The notes under the pieces are model-generated. The model ran no database searches. It worked only from the letters and a program-made list of their open reading frames with translations, and was not told the DNA's origin. A DNA stretch of 64,000 nucleotides from Caenorhabditis elegans (lineage: Eukaryota > Nematoda > Chromadorea > Rhabditida > Rhabditidae): assembly GCF_000002985.6 (NCBI RefSeq), contig NC_003281.10:2604001-2668000 (forward strand), in the 5' to 3' direction. The position numbers and the translations under genes were made by a program. Shown piece after piece: positions 41,490 through 54,095 of this stretch. Within the stretch, counting starts at the first letter, position 1, and each line of letters begins with the position of its first letter.

Positions 41490-42780
41490 TCTTTCGATGC
41501 AACATGTGTTTCTTAGCGGGTCATATGTTTGTTGTCTTAAAGTTTATCAAAAAATTGTCAACTGACAAAATTTTTAGCAGCTTATTTTCTTAGGCTTTAG
41601 GTTTCAGCTGTAGGGTTCAGCCTAAAATTTATAAACATCTTCAAATATAGCTTTCAAAATGATAAATATGCCAGCAATGGTGCATGAAAAAATCACTGAA
41701 AAAGGTGCCTTCGATGCACCATGTCTCAGTCAACATTGGCGGTTTTAATTTAAAGAATTTTTATCAGTTCAAATATATCCAAAAATAGTAGAGATGCAAA
41801 AGTAAAAATTAAAATTAATATCAAATGCTCACGGTGGTCTTTTTTTGTTTGAAAAGTGGGTTAAAAAATATTGAAAACTGCAAATTTTGTAAAAATCTAA
41901 AATGCCCACACATTTTCCTTTTTTTTTTCAATTCAAAAATTTAAAATTTGAAGTTTTAATAATTTTGATGCACCATGTCCTTGGCGGCTCATATCTCGAT
42001 TGCCTTGATTTTATTTTAAAAAAATGGCCAACAAAAAATTATTTATCTGCTTTTTTATATAATCAAAGTTTTTAGATAAAGTAAAAATTAATAGTCATGT
42101 TTGACATGGTGCATCGAGAAATTCAAAATCTTTTTAAGTACGCATATATTTTAACAAGTTTAAATTTAACTAAAAAAATTGTTTTGTTTTTTCTACATCG
42201 CACTCAAAAAATATATTCAAAATGAAACAATTAACTGCCAGAATTTATAATTTCTATCGGTGTTTCTTAACTTACTAAACGTTTTTTGTTTGTCAATTCA
42301 TAAGAATTTCTGAATTTTACTTCAAATTATCAATTCAATTTTTTTCATGTATCACATATACATACCACTAACAATTTTCATAAATTTGGATAGTTAATTT
42401 TTTTTTAAATATTATTGGTACATTTCTGGACCTAGATATTGAATTATAGCCCCGCTAGAGGGGTTTTTGTCTCGAATTTCAATTTCAACAGGCCTTGCGA
42501 AAAAAGGGTGGCACAAAAATTTTGGAATTTCGGTACAATTGATATGGGAGTCGGGTGACAATTTTTTTTCAATATTATGGGTACATTTTTGGACTGGTGA
42601 AATTAGATTTTACCCGCGCTACAGGGTTTTTTGTTTCAGAATCCATTTTTTCACATACATATGACTGCACATTTTTGCAAAAAAAAAATTGTGTAAGCAA
42701 AATTATTGCTCAATAACTGTCGATGCACTATGTTTTGCTAAACTTCGACAGCTCATATCTCGATTGTTTTTGGTTTTATC
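41490..42780. repeat. GATGCACCATG repeat cluster with a 150-bp tandem duplication
   Basis: GATGCACCATG or its complement occurs near 41495, 41675, 41714, 41969, 42107 and 42722, mostly with the CTCATATCTCG companion block. At 42405-42640 the unit TTTAAATATTATTGGTACAT, TTCTGGAC, CGCTAGAGGGGTTTTTG is duplicated with about 20% divergence. Confidence 0.6.
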
Positions 42781-43309
42781 AGAAAACTGCCAACTGACAA
42801 ATTGTTGATTATATATTTTTCTACAGCATTGTAATTTAGTATGTACAAATAGTTTTCAAACAAACAAAAATATCACAGTTCAATCCCTCCTCGATAACTA
42901 CAAACCAGTTTGCAGTATAACAACAATTAGTATTAGTGATAAGGTAACTGCACAGATCCCCCTTCATTCACATCTCTCATCTTTCTCCCACATATTCATT
43001 CACTTATCAGTCATATCTCAACTGCCTCTTCCTGTCTCAAGGATGATCGTCTAATTAAGGTCGCCGCCCTCTACACCCCCCGCCAAACCGTTTGTCCCCT
43101 CATACCACTGTACTACATTCCAATTGTTAACAGCTTTCTCATCACACTTTTTTTTGCAATCCATTTGGGAAAAAATTCTAATATGAATTTCCAAAAAATC
43201 AATTTTCAAATTTTTGACAAAAAAGTTTTGTTTCAAAAATTCAGATTTCCAAGTTTTCAAAAAAAAAAACTAAAATTTAATTGATTTAAAATTTGATTAT
43301 TGCTAATGT

Positions 43310-43485
43310 GAACTAAGCCTAAGCCTGAGCCTAAGCCTAATCCTAAGCTTAAGCCTACACCTAAGCCTGAGCCTAAGCTTAAGCTTAAGACGAAGGCTAA
43401 GCCTAATGCAAAGCCTAAGCGTAAGCCTAGGCCTAAGCCTAAGTTCAAGCCTAAGCCTAAGCATAAACCTCGGCTTCAGTCTAAA
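43310..43485 (-). repeat. Interstitial telomere-like GCCTAA tract
   Basis: About 170 bp of GCCTAA units with variants (GCTTAA, GCGTAA, GCCTGA), on the same strand as the zmp-2 tracts. Confidence 0.9.
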
Positions 43486-44456
43486 TTGGCGGCCGAACTT
43501 TTTCCAGGCCACATAGCAAAAGCCTGCAATGATAACCCAAATTCCTGGTGGTGATAATGATAGAATCGGGTGATAAATAGTTAGTTGGAGAATCATTTTC
43601 CCATTTTCGTTTCCGATAAATTGTTTTTTTTGTTCATTTTTCTCAGTGATTGGTTGTTGATGCGGGGGAGAAGATTGCAACCAGTCTTTTTCTTATCAAT
43701 AAATAGTTTCTCTCTCCGAAAAAATGTATATCTCTCGTCGTCTTGCTGCAGTGAGTTCATTAGGAAATAGAGACTGTTGAAGAGAGAGAGTGAGAGTGTG
43801 AGAGACGCAGAGAGTTAAATTGAAATAGGTGGTAGAAGCACATTTGTTCAACGCATGGACATGGGTTCTCACAACCGTGAGTTCACTCGTTTTCCAATTT
43901 TCGCAATTTTCGAGATTTTGAAATTTTGTAAGTTCACACATTTTTTTGCCACATGAATCTGAAACAGAAGCCCCTAACTTTCCATTTTTTTCAAAAAAGA
44001 AGTTTAAAAAAAAATGAAATAATGCGTGTCAAATCTGGTGTATTTTAGTCCGTAAGGCAAAATTGTGCAAACACTAACCCTAATGCATGATATCTTACGC
44101 ATATCTTGGCCGTCAATAAAGAAAACTAGGCCACGTTCAATATGGAAAATGTGTCGATGCACCATGTTTTTGTCAAAAAATTTCAAACTCCCGCCAAAAC
44201 AGTGTAAAGGTTCATCCTTCCCAATTCTCTGCCATTCCCCACGTGGCAAAAAAGAGAGAGAGAGAGAAGTACAATAAATAAAGCGTTCTCTCGAGTGCGC
44301 GCGCATGCCTTCAGAGCTTTTCTAAGGCGCTGGGCGAAGTAGGAATGTTTGCACTCGTATGGTCTCTAGCTCCTGGGCGAAGCTTCTGCTCATCGCTCCT
44401 GCTCGCCGAGCTGCATTTCTTGTGCTTCTTGAGTCGTTGTGCTCCGCAACCGACAA

Positions 44457-44478
44457 ATACACACACACACACACACAA
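44457..44478. repeat. CA microsatellite
   Basis: A run of alternating A and C (ACACAC...) within a complex, non-repetitive area. Confidence 0.85.
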
Positions 44479-46659
44479 TCACATATTCGTTATGAAGCTT
44501 TTTGTCTTTTTCTCTTGAAACTTTCTGGTTTTTCCGTCGTCGGCAATTTTTCTTACCTAATTCACCACTCTCTCTGATTCATTTATTTGTTGATGTTTGC
44601 TTTCTTGCCAATGTCCATTGCTTGTTTATTATGGTTTTCGGGGTGCCAAGTTGACCAATTTTCAAACTTTGATAGCTTTTATCTTGGATATCCTTGGTTT
44701 TTTTAATTAACAATTGTCCATATTTTAATGTTACTTATTTTTACCTTTTCAATGAAACATGTTTTATGTAAAAGAGAATATTTTAATTAGGTCCCTACAA
44801 AAAATTATGATCTGCATTGTTCTAGAGTAGTCTTTTTCATAAAATACATTCCAATTGCGTTTTTTAAGGAGAAACAATTAACGACATTTTTAAGAAATTT
44901 AAATTTATTGCGAAAACTTTTTTCCAGTTTTTTTGTAAGCTTTGAAAAACAATTAGAAATTTCTCAATATAACACTTTAACGCTATAAAGCAAAATTTTA
45001 AAATATTTTATTTGTTTTCTGTGTCATCATCTTCTCCCCGCAAAAGGTACCAAATTTTCAGGTGACCTTTTAGATTTATGGCACAGAAAACACCGCAGAC
45101 ATTTAAAATTATGTTTGAAAACATTAAAATTATCATTAAAACCTTGCTACTTAATTCCCACAGTTTCAGAAAAATTAAACCAAAAAGATTTTTCACTGAA
45201 AAGTTTGCAAGCAAATAATATTTTTAAAACCATCTTTAAAACTATAATAGACTCAAAAAATCACATTGAACGTCAGTTCTAAATAACTCATTTTGATGAG
45301 AATAAAAGAAAATAAATCGTTTGAAAATTAGTGTTTTAGTGATGTTAATTGTTTTGTTGAAAAGATCTTCTAAAATATGTTGCAGACTTTTTTTTTCCGA
45401 TTTTCGTTTTTTAAGCACTTCTAAAATTTTAAAATCTTTCAGTAACAAATGATGATTATTCAACGTATGTTATTATTAAAATGGACCAGTTATAGTCTTC
45501 TTTTTGAATTTTGCATATTGCATTATGTTACTGGTCGGATTCATCTCCGGATTGCCCTATTTTTCCGGCATTTTTTCTAGAATTATCAGCAATAAGTATT
45601 CTTGGCTAAAACAATAAATTGTTTAATTTTGTCAGCTAATATCAATTAATTGCCATTCTTTTCTACACTTTCTGGTACCCTGAAATGAAAAATGCCAAAA
45701 TTGAGCAGTGAAACTAATGACTAATTAAACTAATGTGTTTTTTTGGTCAAACTAGTTTTGTGAAAAGTAAGTGAAAGTAAACAAGTGTTCAGTTTCTCAA
45801 AAGTACGTTATAGTTTACAGTTTTTCTGGGTATTAGACAAGTTCAACAAAAATTAAATTTTGTGAAAATACGCAAGTTTCGGCAAAATTTTTGGCAATTG
45901 TAAAAAAGATTTTGGCATTTTTTTTTGAGATTTTTGAGATAGAAATACCCCTGAATTTCTGAAAATTTTGATACTTTGCATTTTTGAGCTATCAAAATGA
46001 AATTGAAAGTACCTATGATTTTTCAGCTGCCGAATCCGATAAAAACATCAGTTTTCTCTCAAAAAGTTCACAAATATCTGAAATTCGAAATTTGACGGAT
46101 AATAGTCCAATTACCCTCTCTACACATAATCATTGGTTGATTTCAACTCTATCCTGCCCTACACCTGCCTCTGCCATACAACAAAAATCGTGTGTTACAA
46201 GTGTTTACGCTTCGAATTATCGTGTCGTTTTGAGATAGCGAAAAGCGTAGTAGAGGGAGGCGAGAGCCGCCGTAAAACAGAGCCCCCACCAACAGTTCTC
46301 AAGTACATTTTTTCCAACTTATGCTCTTTCTCTCTCTCACAATTCTTTTTTTTTGTTCTAAAGTGCTTAGAGGAAGGGGAAGTTGGTCAAAAGGAGTGCA
46401 TCTAACTGTTGGGTTTTGTTGCTTTATTTTGAAGACCTAGCTGACCATGTGAGTACGGTAGGGGATGAGCAGCAATTTCGGAAATTTGGTAGTTTTAAGA
46501 TTTCCGCAACTCTGGCAACTTTGAAAATGTCGGCAGCTTTCTAATTTTGACCATTTCGGCAATTTCGACGTCTCTCACAATTCTGGCTATTTCAGCGTAT
46601 AGGCAGGCGGTAGGCTCACAGAGGCTCCGCAAGTTCAGAAATTTTTACATCTTTTCAGC

Positions 46660-47290
46660 TACGTTTGCCAAGAAGCAAAATTTCCGGCAAACGTTAAAAT
46701 TTGGCAAATTTGGCAAACCGGTAATTTGCCAGTTTTGAAAATTCACCTTTAAACGGCGAAACTCAATGAAAATTTCAAAAATACACAGTTGTAAGAGTTT
46801 GTCTTGTAAAAATAACTTTTTTTTCGGCTAATATCGGCAAACCGGCAATTTTTCAAAATTTGCCGAAATATAGTTTCTTTTTTCCTGGCGAATCGGCAAA
46901 TTCGGCACTTGTCAGAATTAAACATTTTTGGCAAACGGCAAAGTCGTCGTTTTTCAAATTTTCGGCAATTTCGGCAAACCCGCAATTTCTCAAAAATGAA
47001 AAATTTCGGCAAATTGGCAAACCGGCAATTTTCCAAAAATGAAAATTTCCGGCCAACCGGCAGATTACCGGAATTGAAATTTCCGGCAAAGCGTCAATTT
47101 TTTTCCTATAATCTATCTCAAAAAATCAGTAAATTCTATGAAATATCCAGAGAAAAAGAGACAATTTTTTCTAAAAGGCACCGTTTCAAGTCTTCTCGTT
47201 TTATGAAACATCCCTTCAAAAACTTCCGGCAAGTTGATATCCGGCAAATCGGTAAACCAGCAATTTGCCGAATTTGCCGAACGGCAAGTA
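46660..47290. repeat. GGCAAAT satellite block
   Basis: Degenerate AATTTCGGCAAACCGGCAAT units, interrupted by a segment (47105-47215) with AGAAAAAGAGACAATTTTTT and CACCGTTTCAAGTCTTCTCG. A related segment recurs at about 48660-48760, so the two blocks share an older common structure. Confidence 0.8.
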
Positions 47291-47984
47291 TCTCCCATCT
47301 CTGGACTCAAGCTTCCACAACAGAGCTCGGCATTCCATCCTGGAGAAACAATGATTAAACTAGTTTTTGAAGTGTGCGGAACCTATACAACGAAGAAAGA
47401 GAGGGGGTTTTCACAGGACACCCCCCAACCCCTCCAGCATATACAACATATACAACACAAGCAAACCTCTCCCTTTTCTTCTTCTTCTTCTTCCATACCG
47501 TCTTCTTCACGTACAGGTACTTCTTGGGCGAGAGACGAGAAAACGGGCACCACGCCCTTCTCCATCTTTTTCGATTTGGGGGCTGAAGAAAGAATCGAAG
47601 ATATAGATGTCTTCTGCTGCTTTCTTCAATCTTCTTTTTCTCGGTACCAACCAAACCTTTTTCATTCAAGAATTCCAATTTTTCATTCCCCACTCACACA
47701 CCTCACCACCTCATTGTTTTATCGCTTATTCATCTAGAGGTGTTGATGAATTCTCTAATTGACCCATGATGCTATCTTTTACTTTTTTTTGAGGAGCCAC
47801 GCCCTTTTTCTGAATACCCTTTGGGTGTTCAGTAGGACACCCAAGGTCGCCTATTTCACTGCTATTACTCACTCGGTTTAAGTATCCCGTTTTATCCATA
47901 GCCTTGATATCGCTTGTTTCGCTTTTTAGAGATTTCTTAGCAGCAAATTGTTCCGAGTTTTTTTCCCATATGAAGGTGTACCTT

Positions 47985-48115
47985 TCCAAAAATGAAAATT
48001 TCCGGCAAATCGGCAAATCGGCAATTTCCAAAAAGTGAATATTTCCGCCAAATCGGCAAATCGGCAATTTCCAAAAAATGAAAATTTCCGCCAAATCGGC
48101 AAACTGCCGATATAT
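47985..48115. repeat. GGCAAATCGGCAAT triplication
   Basis: Three near-identical units of about 40 bp containing CAAAAATGAAAATTTCCGGC or CGCC variants and AAATCGGCAAATCGGCAATT. Confidence 0.8.
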
Positions 48116-48374
48116 CTACAATTTCCGTTAGTTCATGGTGCATCGAAGCCAGTTCATTATACGCTGAGTTTTGGTTAAATTTCTTATTGTTTGACTTTTT
48201 TCCGGAAAAAAATACTGTTTTTTTGAAGAAAAAATTCGCAAAAAAAGTACTACCCCCACTAATTTCAGCAAAAAAATTCTCGCTGTTTCGTGATTACGGT
48301 CATTTTTTTTTAAATTTTCTTATCCAAAATAACTTAATTTTCCAGCAGAACATTTTCGGAGAAAAATCCAGAAC

Positions 48375-48870
48375 TTTTCAATCGACAAACCGGCGAATTG
48401 CCGGAATTGAAAATTTTTGGCAAATCGGCAATTGCCGAAATTTTTAGATTTTCGGCAAATCGGCAAAGTGCCGGAATTCAAATTTCCGGCAAATTGGCAA
48501 TTGCCGGAATTGAAAATTTCCGGCAAATCGGCAAATTGCCGGAATTGTAATTTCCGGCAAATCCGCAAATTGCTGGAATTTAAAATTTCTGGCAAATCCG
48601 CCAATTTCCGAAATTTAAAATTTCCGGCAAATCGGCAAATTCGCGATTTGCCGAAAATAAACAAATTCTATTAGAATAACTAAAGAAAACGGGAAGAAAT
48701 TTCAAAAAGGCACAGTTTCAAGTGTTTCCGTCTTATAAAAAAACCCTCTAAAAACTTCCGGCAAATTGATATCCGGCAAATCGGCAAATTGCCAAAAATG
48801 AAATTTTCCGGCAAACCGGCAAACCGTCGGAAATTTGTCGGAAAAAAAATTTGGCGAACGGCAATTCTCG
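48375..48870. repeat. GGCAAAT satellite block
   Basis: Regular TTCCGGCAAATCGGCAAATT and GCCGGAATTGAAAATTTCCG units; the second half (48.66-48.86) resembles 47.1-47.28 kb. Confidence 0.85.
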
Positions 48871-48902
48871 TCCACTCCTTTACCCTGATCCCATTTTTCT
48901 GG

Positions 48903-48978
48903 TTCCCGCGGCCTAGTGGGTTAAGGCGCTGCACTCCACTTAAACCACTTTCGCCTTGCAAGTTCGACCCCCATTGCA
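48903..48978 (+). pseudogene. tRNA-derived sequence (pseudo-tRNA or SINE head)
   Basis: GCGGCCTAGTGGGTTAAGGC resembles a polymerase III A box in a tRNA D arm. AAGTTCGACCCCC, about 40 bp further on, resembles the B box/T arm. The 3' acceptor-stem partner of GGTTCCC is not found; the sequence runs on into TTGCATATGCAAAATCCCCA. It is therefore not a normal tRNA gene but a decayed tRNA or the head of a SINE-like repeat. Confidence 0.55.
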
Positions 48979-49197
48979 TATGCAAAATCCCCACTTTGCA
49001 TGTTGTGATGATCTAATTAATATGTTTTTATCATCAACAAACACGCTTCTTCTGCAGTCAAATGAGTGATGATGAGGAGGTGTTTCAAAAAAGTCTTGCC
49101 CACCCGGTTTCAAAGACATTTTTCTTATCACTTATCACACTTATCAACACAAAACTTTCTTTTCTTATATGTATTATATTATACAATACACAAAAAA

Positions 49198-49217
49198 CCC
49201 CCCCCCCCCCCCCCCCC
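49198..49217. repeat. Poly-C tract (20 C)
   Basis: About twenty consecutive C, the longest homopolymer of this kind in the window, followed by CA- and CT-rich sequence. Confidence 0.9.
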
Positions 49218-49387
49218 ACTCACTCTCACACACACAAAAACCGTTGAGCCCCCCCTGCCTTTTTACTACTCACACACACACGTTCAACTCGTTTTCTCTC
49301 GCCTCTCTATCTCTCTTACTGATTTCTAAATAAATGTGCACCATAACGAAATATGGCCCCGCCCACTATTATTTATTTATTTACCAG

Positions 49388-49435
49388 ACTCTCTCTCTCT
49401 TACTCTCTCTCTCTCTCTCTCTGTTTCTCTTTTTC
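49388..49435. repeat. CT microsatellite
   Basis: CTCTCTCTC runs, interrupted by TTA and GTT, of the kind of (GA)n tract often found near nematode promoters. Confidence 0.85.
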
Positions 49436-49959
49436 TTGACTATATTTATATGACTATAAGCATTTTGAACTTGCCGCCATTTTTAGAGCAAATTCTCTCT
49501 GCCGTACAAAAATTTTAATACTATCAATTTTCGATAGTATGTATACTGATAGACTATTATTCTTAGTGAGTGTTGAGAACATTTTTCTGAATTTTTCTCA
49601 AAACATTTTTACTACCCTCTCTTTTTCCTCGTGGAGGAGTTTAGCTATTTTGAAATTGTTCTCTAAATATCGTATTCCATTTTTTTTTCTAGGCCATGAG
49701 TATCCTCTTCCACTGATTGGGAAAATCTAGGCCACGCGTGACGTCACTCATCTTCCATTTTTGAGGGTATTAGACCATTTTTTTTTGTCATTTTCAAATA
49801 AATATCAAGTTCATTAATGACACTTTCAAGAATTTTCTGTAATATTTTTCCCCTTTTTTTGAGTTTTCTAGGCCACTTCTGACGTCACTTGTTTTCAACT
49901 TTGTACATTTTCTAGGTCGCACTTCCTTTTTCCTGGCGAAATGTGTTTTCTGAAGAAAA

Positions 49960-50280
49960 AAAATTTTGGAGAAAATTTGAATTTACCGCTAAAATTAAAA
50001 AAAAAGGGTCTCACCACGATAAGGTCCGCCAACATTTTTTTTTCTCAAAAAATTACAATATCAAAAATAATAAGGTCCGCCAAAAACTTTTCTGAGAAAA
50101 TTTGAATTTCCCGCTAAAATTAAAAAAAAAGGGTCTCACCACGAAAGGGCCCACCAACAATTTTTCTACAAAAATTTGATGGTCCTACCTACCTACCTCC
50201 TACCTCTTCTTACCTACCTACCTAGATACCCGCCAAAAAGTGTTTCCAGAGAAAATTTGAATTTCCCGCCAATTTTCTAT
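49960..50280 (+). repeat. Three degenerate tandem units with GGGTCTCACCACGA
   Basis: GAGAAAATTTGAATTTACCG, CTAAAATTAAAAAAAAAGGG, TCTCACCACGA occurs at 49970-50021 and 50096-50145, with a truncated third unit (GAGAAAATTTGAATTTCCCG) at 50250. They are spaced about 125-155 bp and are accompanied by AAGGTCCGCCA words. Confidence 0.7.
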
Positions 50281-50896
50281 ATTTTTCTCCTATTTTTTAG
50301 GCCATCTACCTTGGTCATGTCTATCATATATGATTCAATGTGTCTTCCAATCCATACATCTTTTCATGTTCGCTTCTTTTTGCTTCTTCGCACATTTGTA
50401 TCAAATAATGGGTCTCCTCCGGCCCCCGCGCAAGCCTCCCGAGATATACATTCCAATCTTAACATGCTATTTCGCATCAGTGGATCAGCAGCTTCACCAG
50501 CATCCTTGAAAGTTTTCTCCCATCATTTCGGAAAAATTTGCATAAACAGTAGCAGCAGATTCTTTTCACTTTTCCATGTCTTCTCCCATCTCTCCGAAAC
50601 TAATTAGGTTTTTATTAGAAGTTCTCATGGATGATGATAATATTTCGATTTCAATCTTTTCAATTCAAAAAAAAACGGGGCGTTGATTGAGAAACTGAAC
50701 GCCCTCCCGGGCGGCGCAAACATTGACCCCCTCCTCTCTATTAGTCATTTGAGAATGTCTGGCAAATAATGGAGGAATTAATGAAAAAGGAGTGGGTGTG
50801 GTGGTACACTGTTTTTGGAAATATTAAAGGTACATGCCCTCCTGACTCATGCATTTCTTCGTTTTGTAGAGGCGTTTTCCAAGTTTTCTTAACCTG

Positions 50897-51845
50897 TTCG
50901 ATGCATCATGTCCCTTTACTTTTCTGACAGTTTTTCTCCGATTATTAGAATTTACACATAATTTTGAAGATTTCGAAGAGTGTTCCAAAAAAAATATCAA
51001 AAAAATAATTTATTTTTTTTCGATGCACCATGTCCCTAGAACCATTTTTAATAGTCTAGGGACTACTTTTAATGACTAATTAAATATACTCAAAAATAAA
51101 AATAAAATCCATTTTCCCCATTTTTTCGAAGCACCATGTCCTTGACTCTTTTTATTTAATATTTGAGGATCTACCTTTTCGATCGATTAAAAAAAAACAA
51201 AAAAATAAACTTTTATACCTAATTTTGGAAAAAAAATTCAAAAAATTATTCCGAACTTATTCTAACAGTAGGACTTATTTTATGATTTTATACAGTAAAT
51301 GATATTCACTTTTAATAGAATTACATACATATATTCAACAAAAACATCCATTTTTCCCAATTTTTTGATGCACTATGTCTCTGACATTCTTTTTTAATAG
51401 TCCAGAATCTAAATTTTTGGCCCGTTTTCGTTTTAGCATTTTTAATGTACTTTTAATATACATTTAAAAAAAACAAGTTCACATTTTCCCAATTTCTCGA
51501 TGCACCATGTTTCTTTGGGCCCTTCATCAGTTTTTGACCGATTTTAGAATTTCATTCTTAGTTTTTGAACATAAAAATAATATTTTCCAACTTCTCAATG
51601 CACCATGCCGCCTTGGACCTTTTCTAAAAAACAGTTTAGGGTCATTTTTCACTGAATTTTTGATGCAATGTGTACTTTCAACAAATTTTTCAGTACATTT
51701 TAAAAATAATTCAAAATATTTTTTTTCCGATTTCTTGATGCACCATGTCTCCGAGAGTTTTTATACTTTTATATTGGCGCTATTTTTGTTCGGTTTTCCT
51801 TTTTTTTCAATTTCTTTTTGAGATTTTGTTTTGATGCACCATCTC
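50897..51845 (+). repeat. Periodic same-strand GATGCACCATGTC array
   Basis: CGATGCACCATGTCC or close variants appear near 50898, 51020, 51129, 51366, 51499, 51597, 51737 and 51831, all on the same strand. Each is followed by about 90-110 bp of diverged, T-rich sequence (AGTTTAGGG- and ATTTTTAATAG-type words). Unlike the foldback units elsewhere, no inverted ATGGTGCATC partner is present. Confidence 0.75.
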
Positions 51846-53069
51846 GGAAACCTCTCTATTTATGATAGTTTAGGGCATTTTTCGTAGTGTTTACGAAATT
51901 ATACATTTGAAATTTTTTTAAACTATATAACCTTCTTTTAATCGTTTTTTGAAGTTAAGAAAACGATTTTTTTTGAATTTCTAAACTGTCATACTCCAAA
52001 AACTTTAAGTCCAAATGTTCCCAATTTTTTTTGGGCAAATTCTAGAGCAAACCCTTTTTAATGTACCCCACCCCATCCTTTCCCAAACTGTGAATTTAAA
52101 TGCATCTTCTCCCGTATCTCCAATTCCTATCAAAACCCATCTCTGTGATAATTAATCACCATATACCTAACTTATCTTCTCGCTCTTTGGTGTTTTATTC
52201 TCTCCATCCCCTCCTTCTAAAAAACACACCCTCTTGAGAAAGGGGAGTAACCTGGGGGCCAAGAAGGAAAGAAAAAAAAAATCATAACTGAAAACGGTTT
52301 CGTTATATTCCTCCTCTTTCTCTAAGAAAGCCACACCCTAAATTCTCTGTACGCTTTGTCTCTTCGTCTCCGTGTACTATTTCTCTTTCTCTCCGGGGTA
52401 AGGGTGGGGAAAGGGGCACCGAGAAGAAGATGTGTTGCCTCTTTTTTTTTGCATTGCTGACTGTGTGTGTGTGTTGTCTAAACGACCGTTTGTGATTGAT
52501 TCTGTGTTATATATGGGGATGGGGAAGGGGAGAGAAGAATCGGATGAGAAAAGATGGAATGGGATTTCTGATACTACTTTGTTATTCTAGTACAGCCCCC
52601 TATAAAGTTTCTTATCACACTAGCGTTTCGCCTATAAACTGACTAGTTTTGGTAGTTTTAGGTTTGAGCTGGGTTTTTGGCCTGAATTTAGAAATTAGAA
52701 GCAAAACAAAATTTTGAATAAAAATTTTTTTTTCGAGGAAATTTTTTCTAAATTTTCCCAAAGTTTTAGTGCTAATTTTGTTTAGAAAGTAAGTAGTAAG
52801 GTATTTTAGGTTGCACTTGTAATTAAATACGTATATTATTCAACATTTCAATAAAAAGTGTTTTAATCGCCTAATTTGTTTTACCGATGCACCATGATTT
52901 GGGTTACCCTTACAGCTGCTAGATTTGAATAATTTTTTTGATACCCGTCACTTCCTAAACTATGAAAACCCTTTTCTAACTTAAAAAAACAAAAATTTCA
53001 GGAATTTCACAAAACATTTTGTCAAAATTGAGTTAAACCCGTGAGAAATCAATTTCGGTTTGCTTTTTG

Positions 53070-53395
53070 TCCGAGAGGAGTACACAAATCTAAATTCTCG
53101 TAAAATTTTTAATATTGTGGATTATGAACTTGTACGTTTAAGAAGTTTAAAAAACGTTAACAAAGCTGATTTTTACCTGAATTTCATCGTGTACTCCTCG
53201 TAGACAAGCGAATTTTCGAGCTATTTCATTAATTTTTTTCAGGCGGATTTTGGTGCTGTAAACATCCAAAAAAAATTTTAAAGTGAATTATTTTACTTCT
53301 GAAATTAAATTTTTCTAAAAAATCTCGAAGACACAAAAAATTACACAAGAAAAAATTTGTGTAGTCCTCTCGGACAACCGAACTTTCAATTTTTT
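53070..53395. repeat. Degenerate repeat with GAGGAGTACAC boxes
   Basis: TCCGAGAGGAGTACACAAAT (53070), CGTGTACTCCTCGTAGACAA (53190) and GTGTAGTCCTCTCGGACAAC (53362) form inverted pairs around AT-rich sequence. They are related to the TGTACTCCACGAGGAG family. Confidence 0.55.
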
Positions 53396-54095
53396 GATTT
53401 ACTTCAAAACAGGGCACACTTTTCGGCTATAAACTAAATTTTTTGTAGCTTCCCATTGTTTTTTTTATTGTACTTCTTAATAGTATTTTGGTATATTGAA
53501 CATTATGTAGCTCACATTTCAATTGTCCGTCCACACTACCTCCTCCCATTCAATCTCCCGCTCTGTTTTTTACCTTTTTAATTTGATTGCTGATATCTCA
53601 GCGAGTTTTACAGATATCAAAAAATTACCAATTACCGTAATGTAGACCATAAAATTTTCTACATTTTTGTACTTTACAAAATTTTACCAGCTTGTAAACG
53701 AACAGAGATATTCACTGTCAAAGTGAGAAAGGGGTAATAACAAGCATGGCTGCATACACCTGTCATTTCGTGTCAGGAATGAATTTCAAACAACGGTTTT
53801 CGTTCAAATGAAAACTTTTTCACCTTTTTCTTTTTTCCTGTCACAATTACCCGGTTACAACAACAGCCGCCCCCCTCTCGATTACACAATAAACAATGCC
53901 GAAAAATTGGGAGGTAGAAAAAATGTAGACTAGCCCCCCCTCCCCGGCCTCTGCTGACTCAAACTAATCTACTACTGTTCGTTTCCCCCCTTTTTTAGCT
54001 ATTACTATTACTTTTATGCTTTCCATTTTCATTTTCTTGTTTCTTCGTCTTCTTCTTATCAATCAATTCCTCCCAATTACAGGTCTTTCTCTAGG

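Larger units (their letters stand above)
38259..54095. other. let-805: About 16-kb gene-free interval between zmp-2 and let-805
   Basis: No exon chain with domain character was found on either strand. The contents are the zmp-2 3' UTR (to about 38.86 kb), CTGTAG minisatellite, dispersed GATGCACCATG repeats, a telomere-like tract, GGCAAAT satellite, a tRNA-derived sequence and poly-C tracts. Non-repetitive stretches lie at about 43.5-44.6, 46.0-46.5, 47.3-47.75, 49.3-49.9, 52.0-52.6 and 53.5-54.1 kb and could be let-805 control or 5' UTR sequence. ATTACAG at 54076-54082, just before the ATG, could be a splice acceptor. Confidence 0.55.

Noticed and set aside
47234..47737. 167-codon + strand frame and overlapping Ser/Pro- and Lys/Glu-rich frames
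   Set aside because: The composition follows CT-rich sequence and the GGCAAAT satellite; overlapping frames on both strands are equally long and none has domain character.
48903..48978. A functional tRNA gene
   Set aside because: No matching 3' acceptor strand is present and the anticodon arm does not fold convincingly; kept only as a tRNA-derived sequence.
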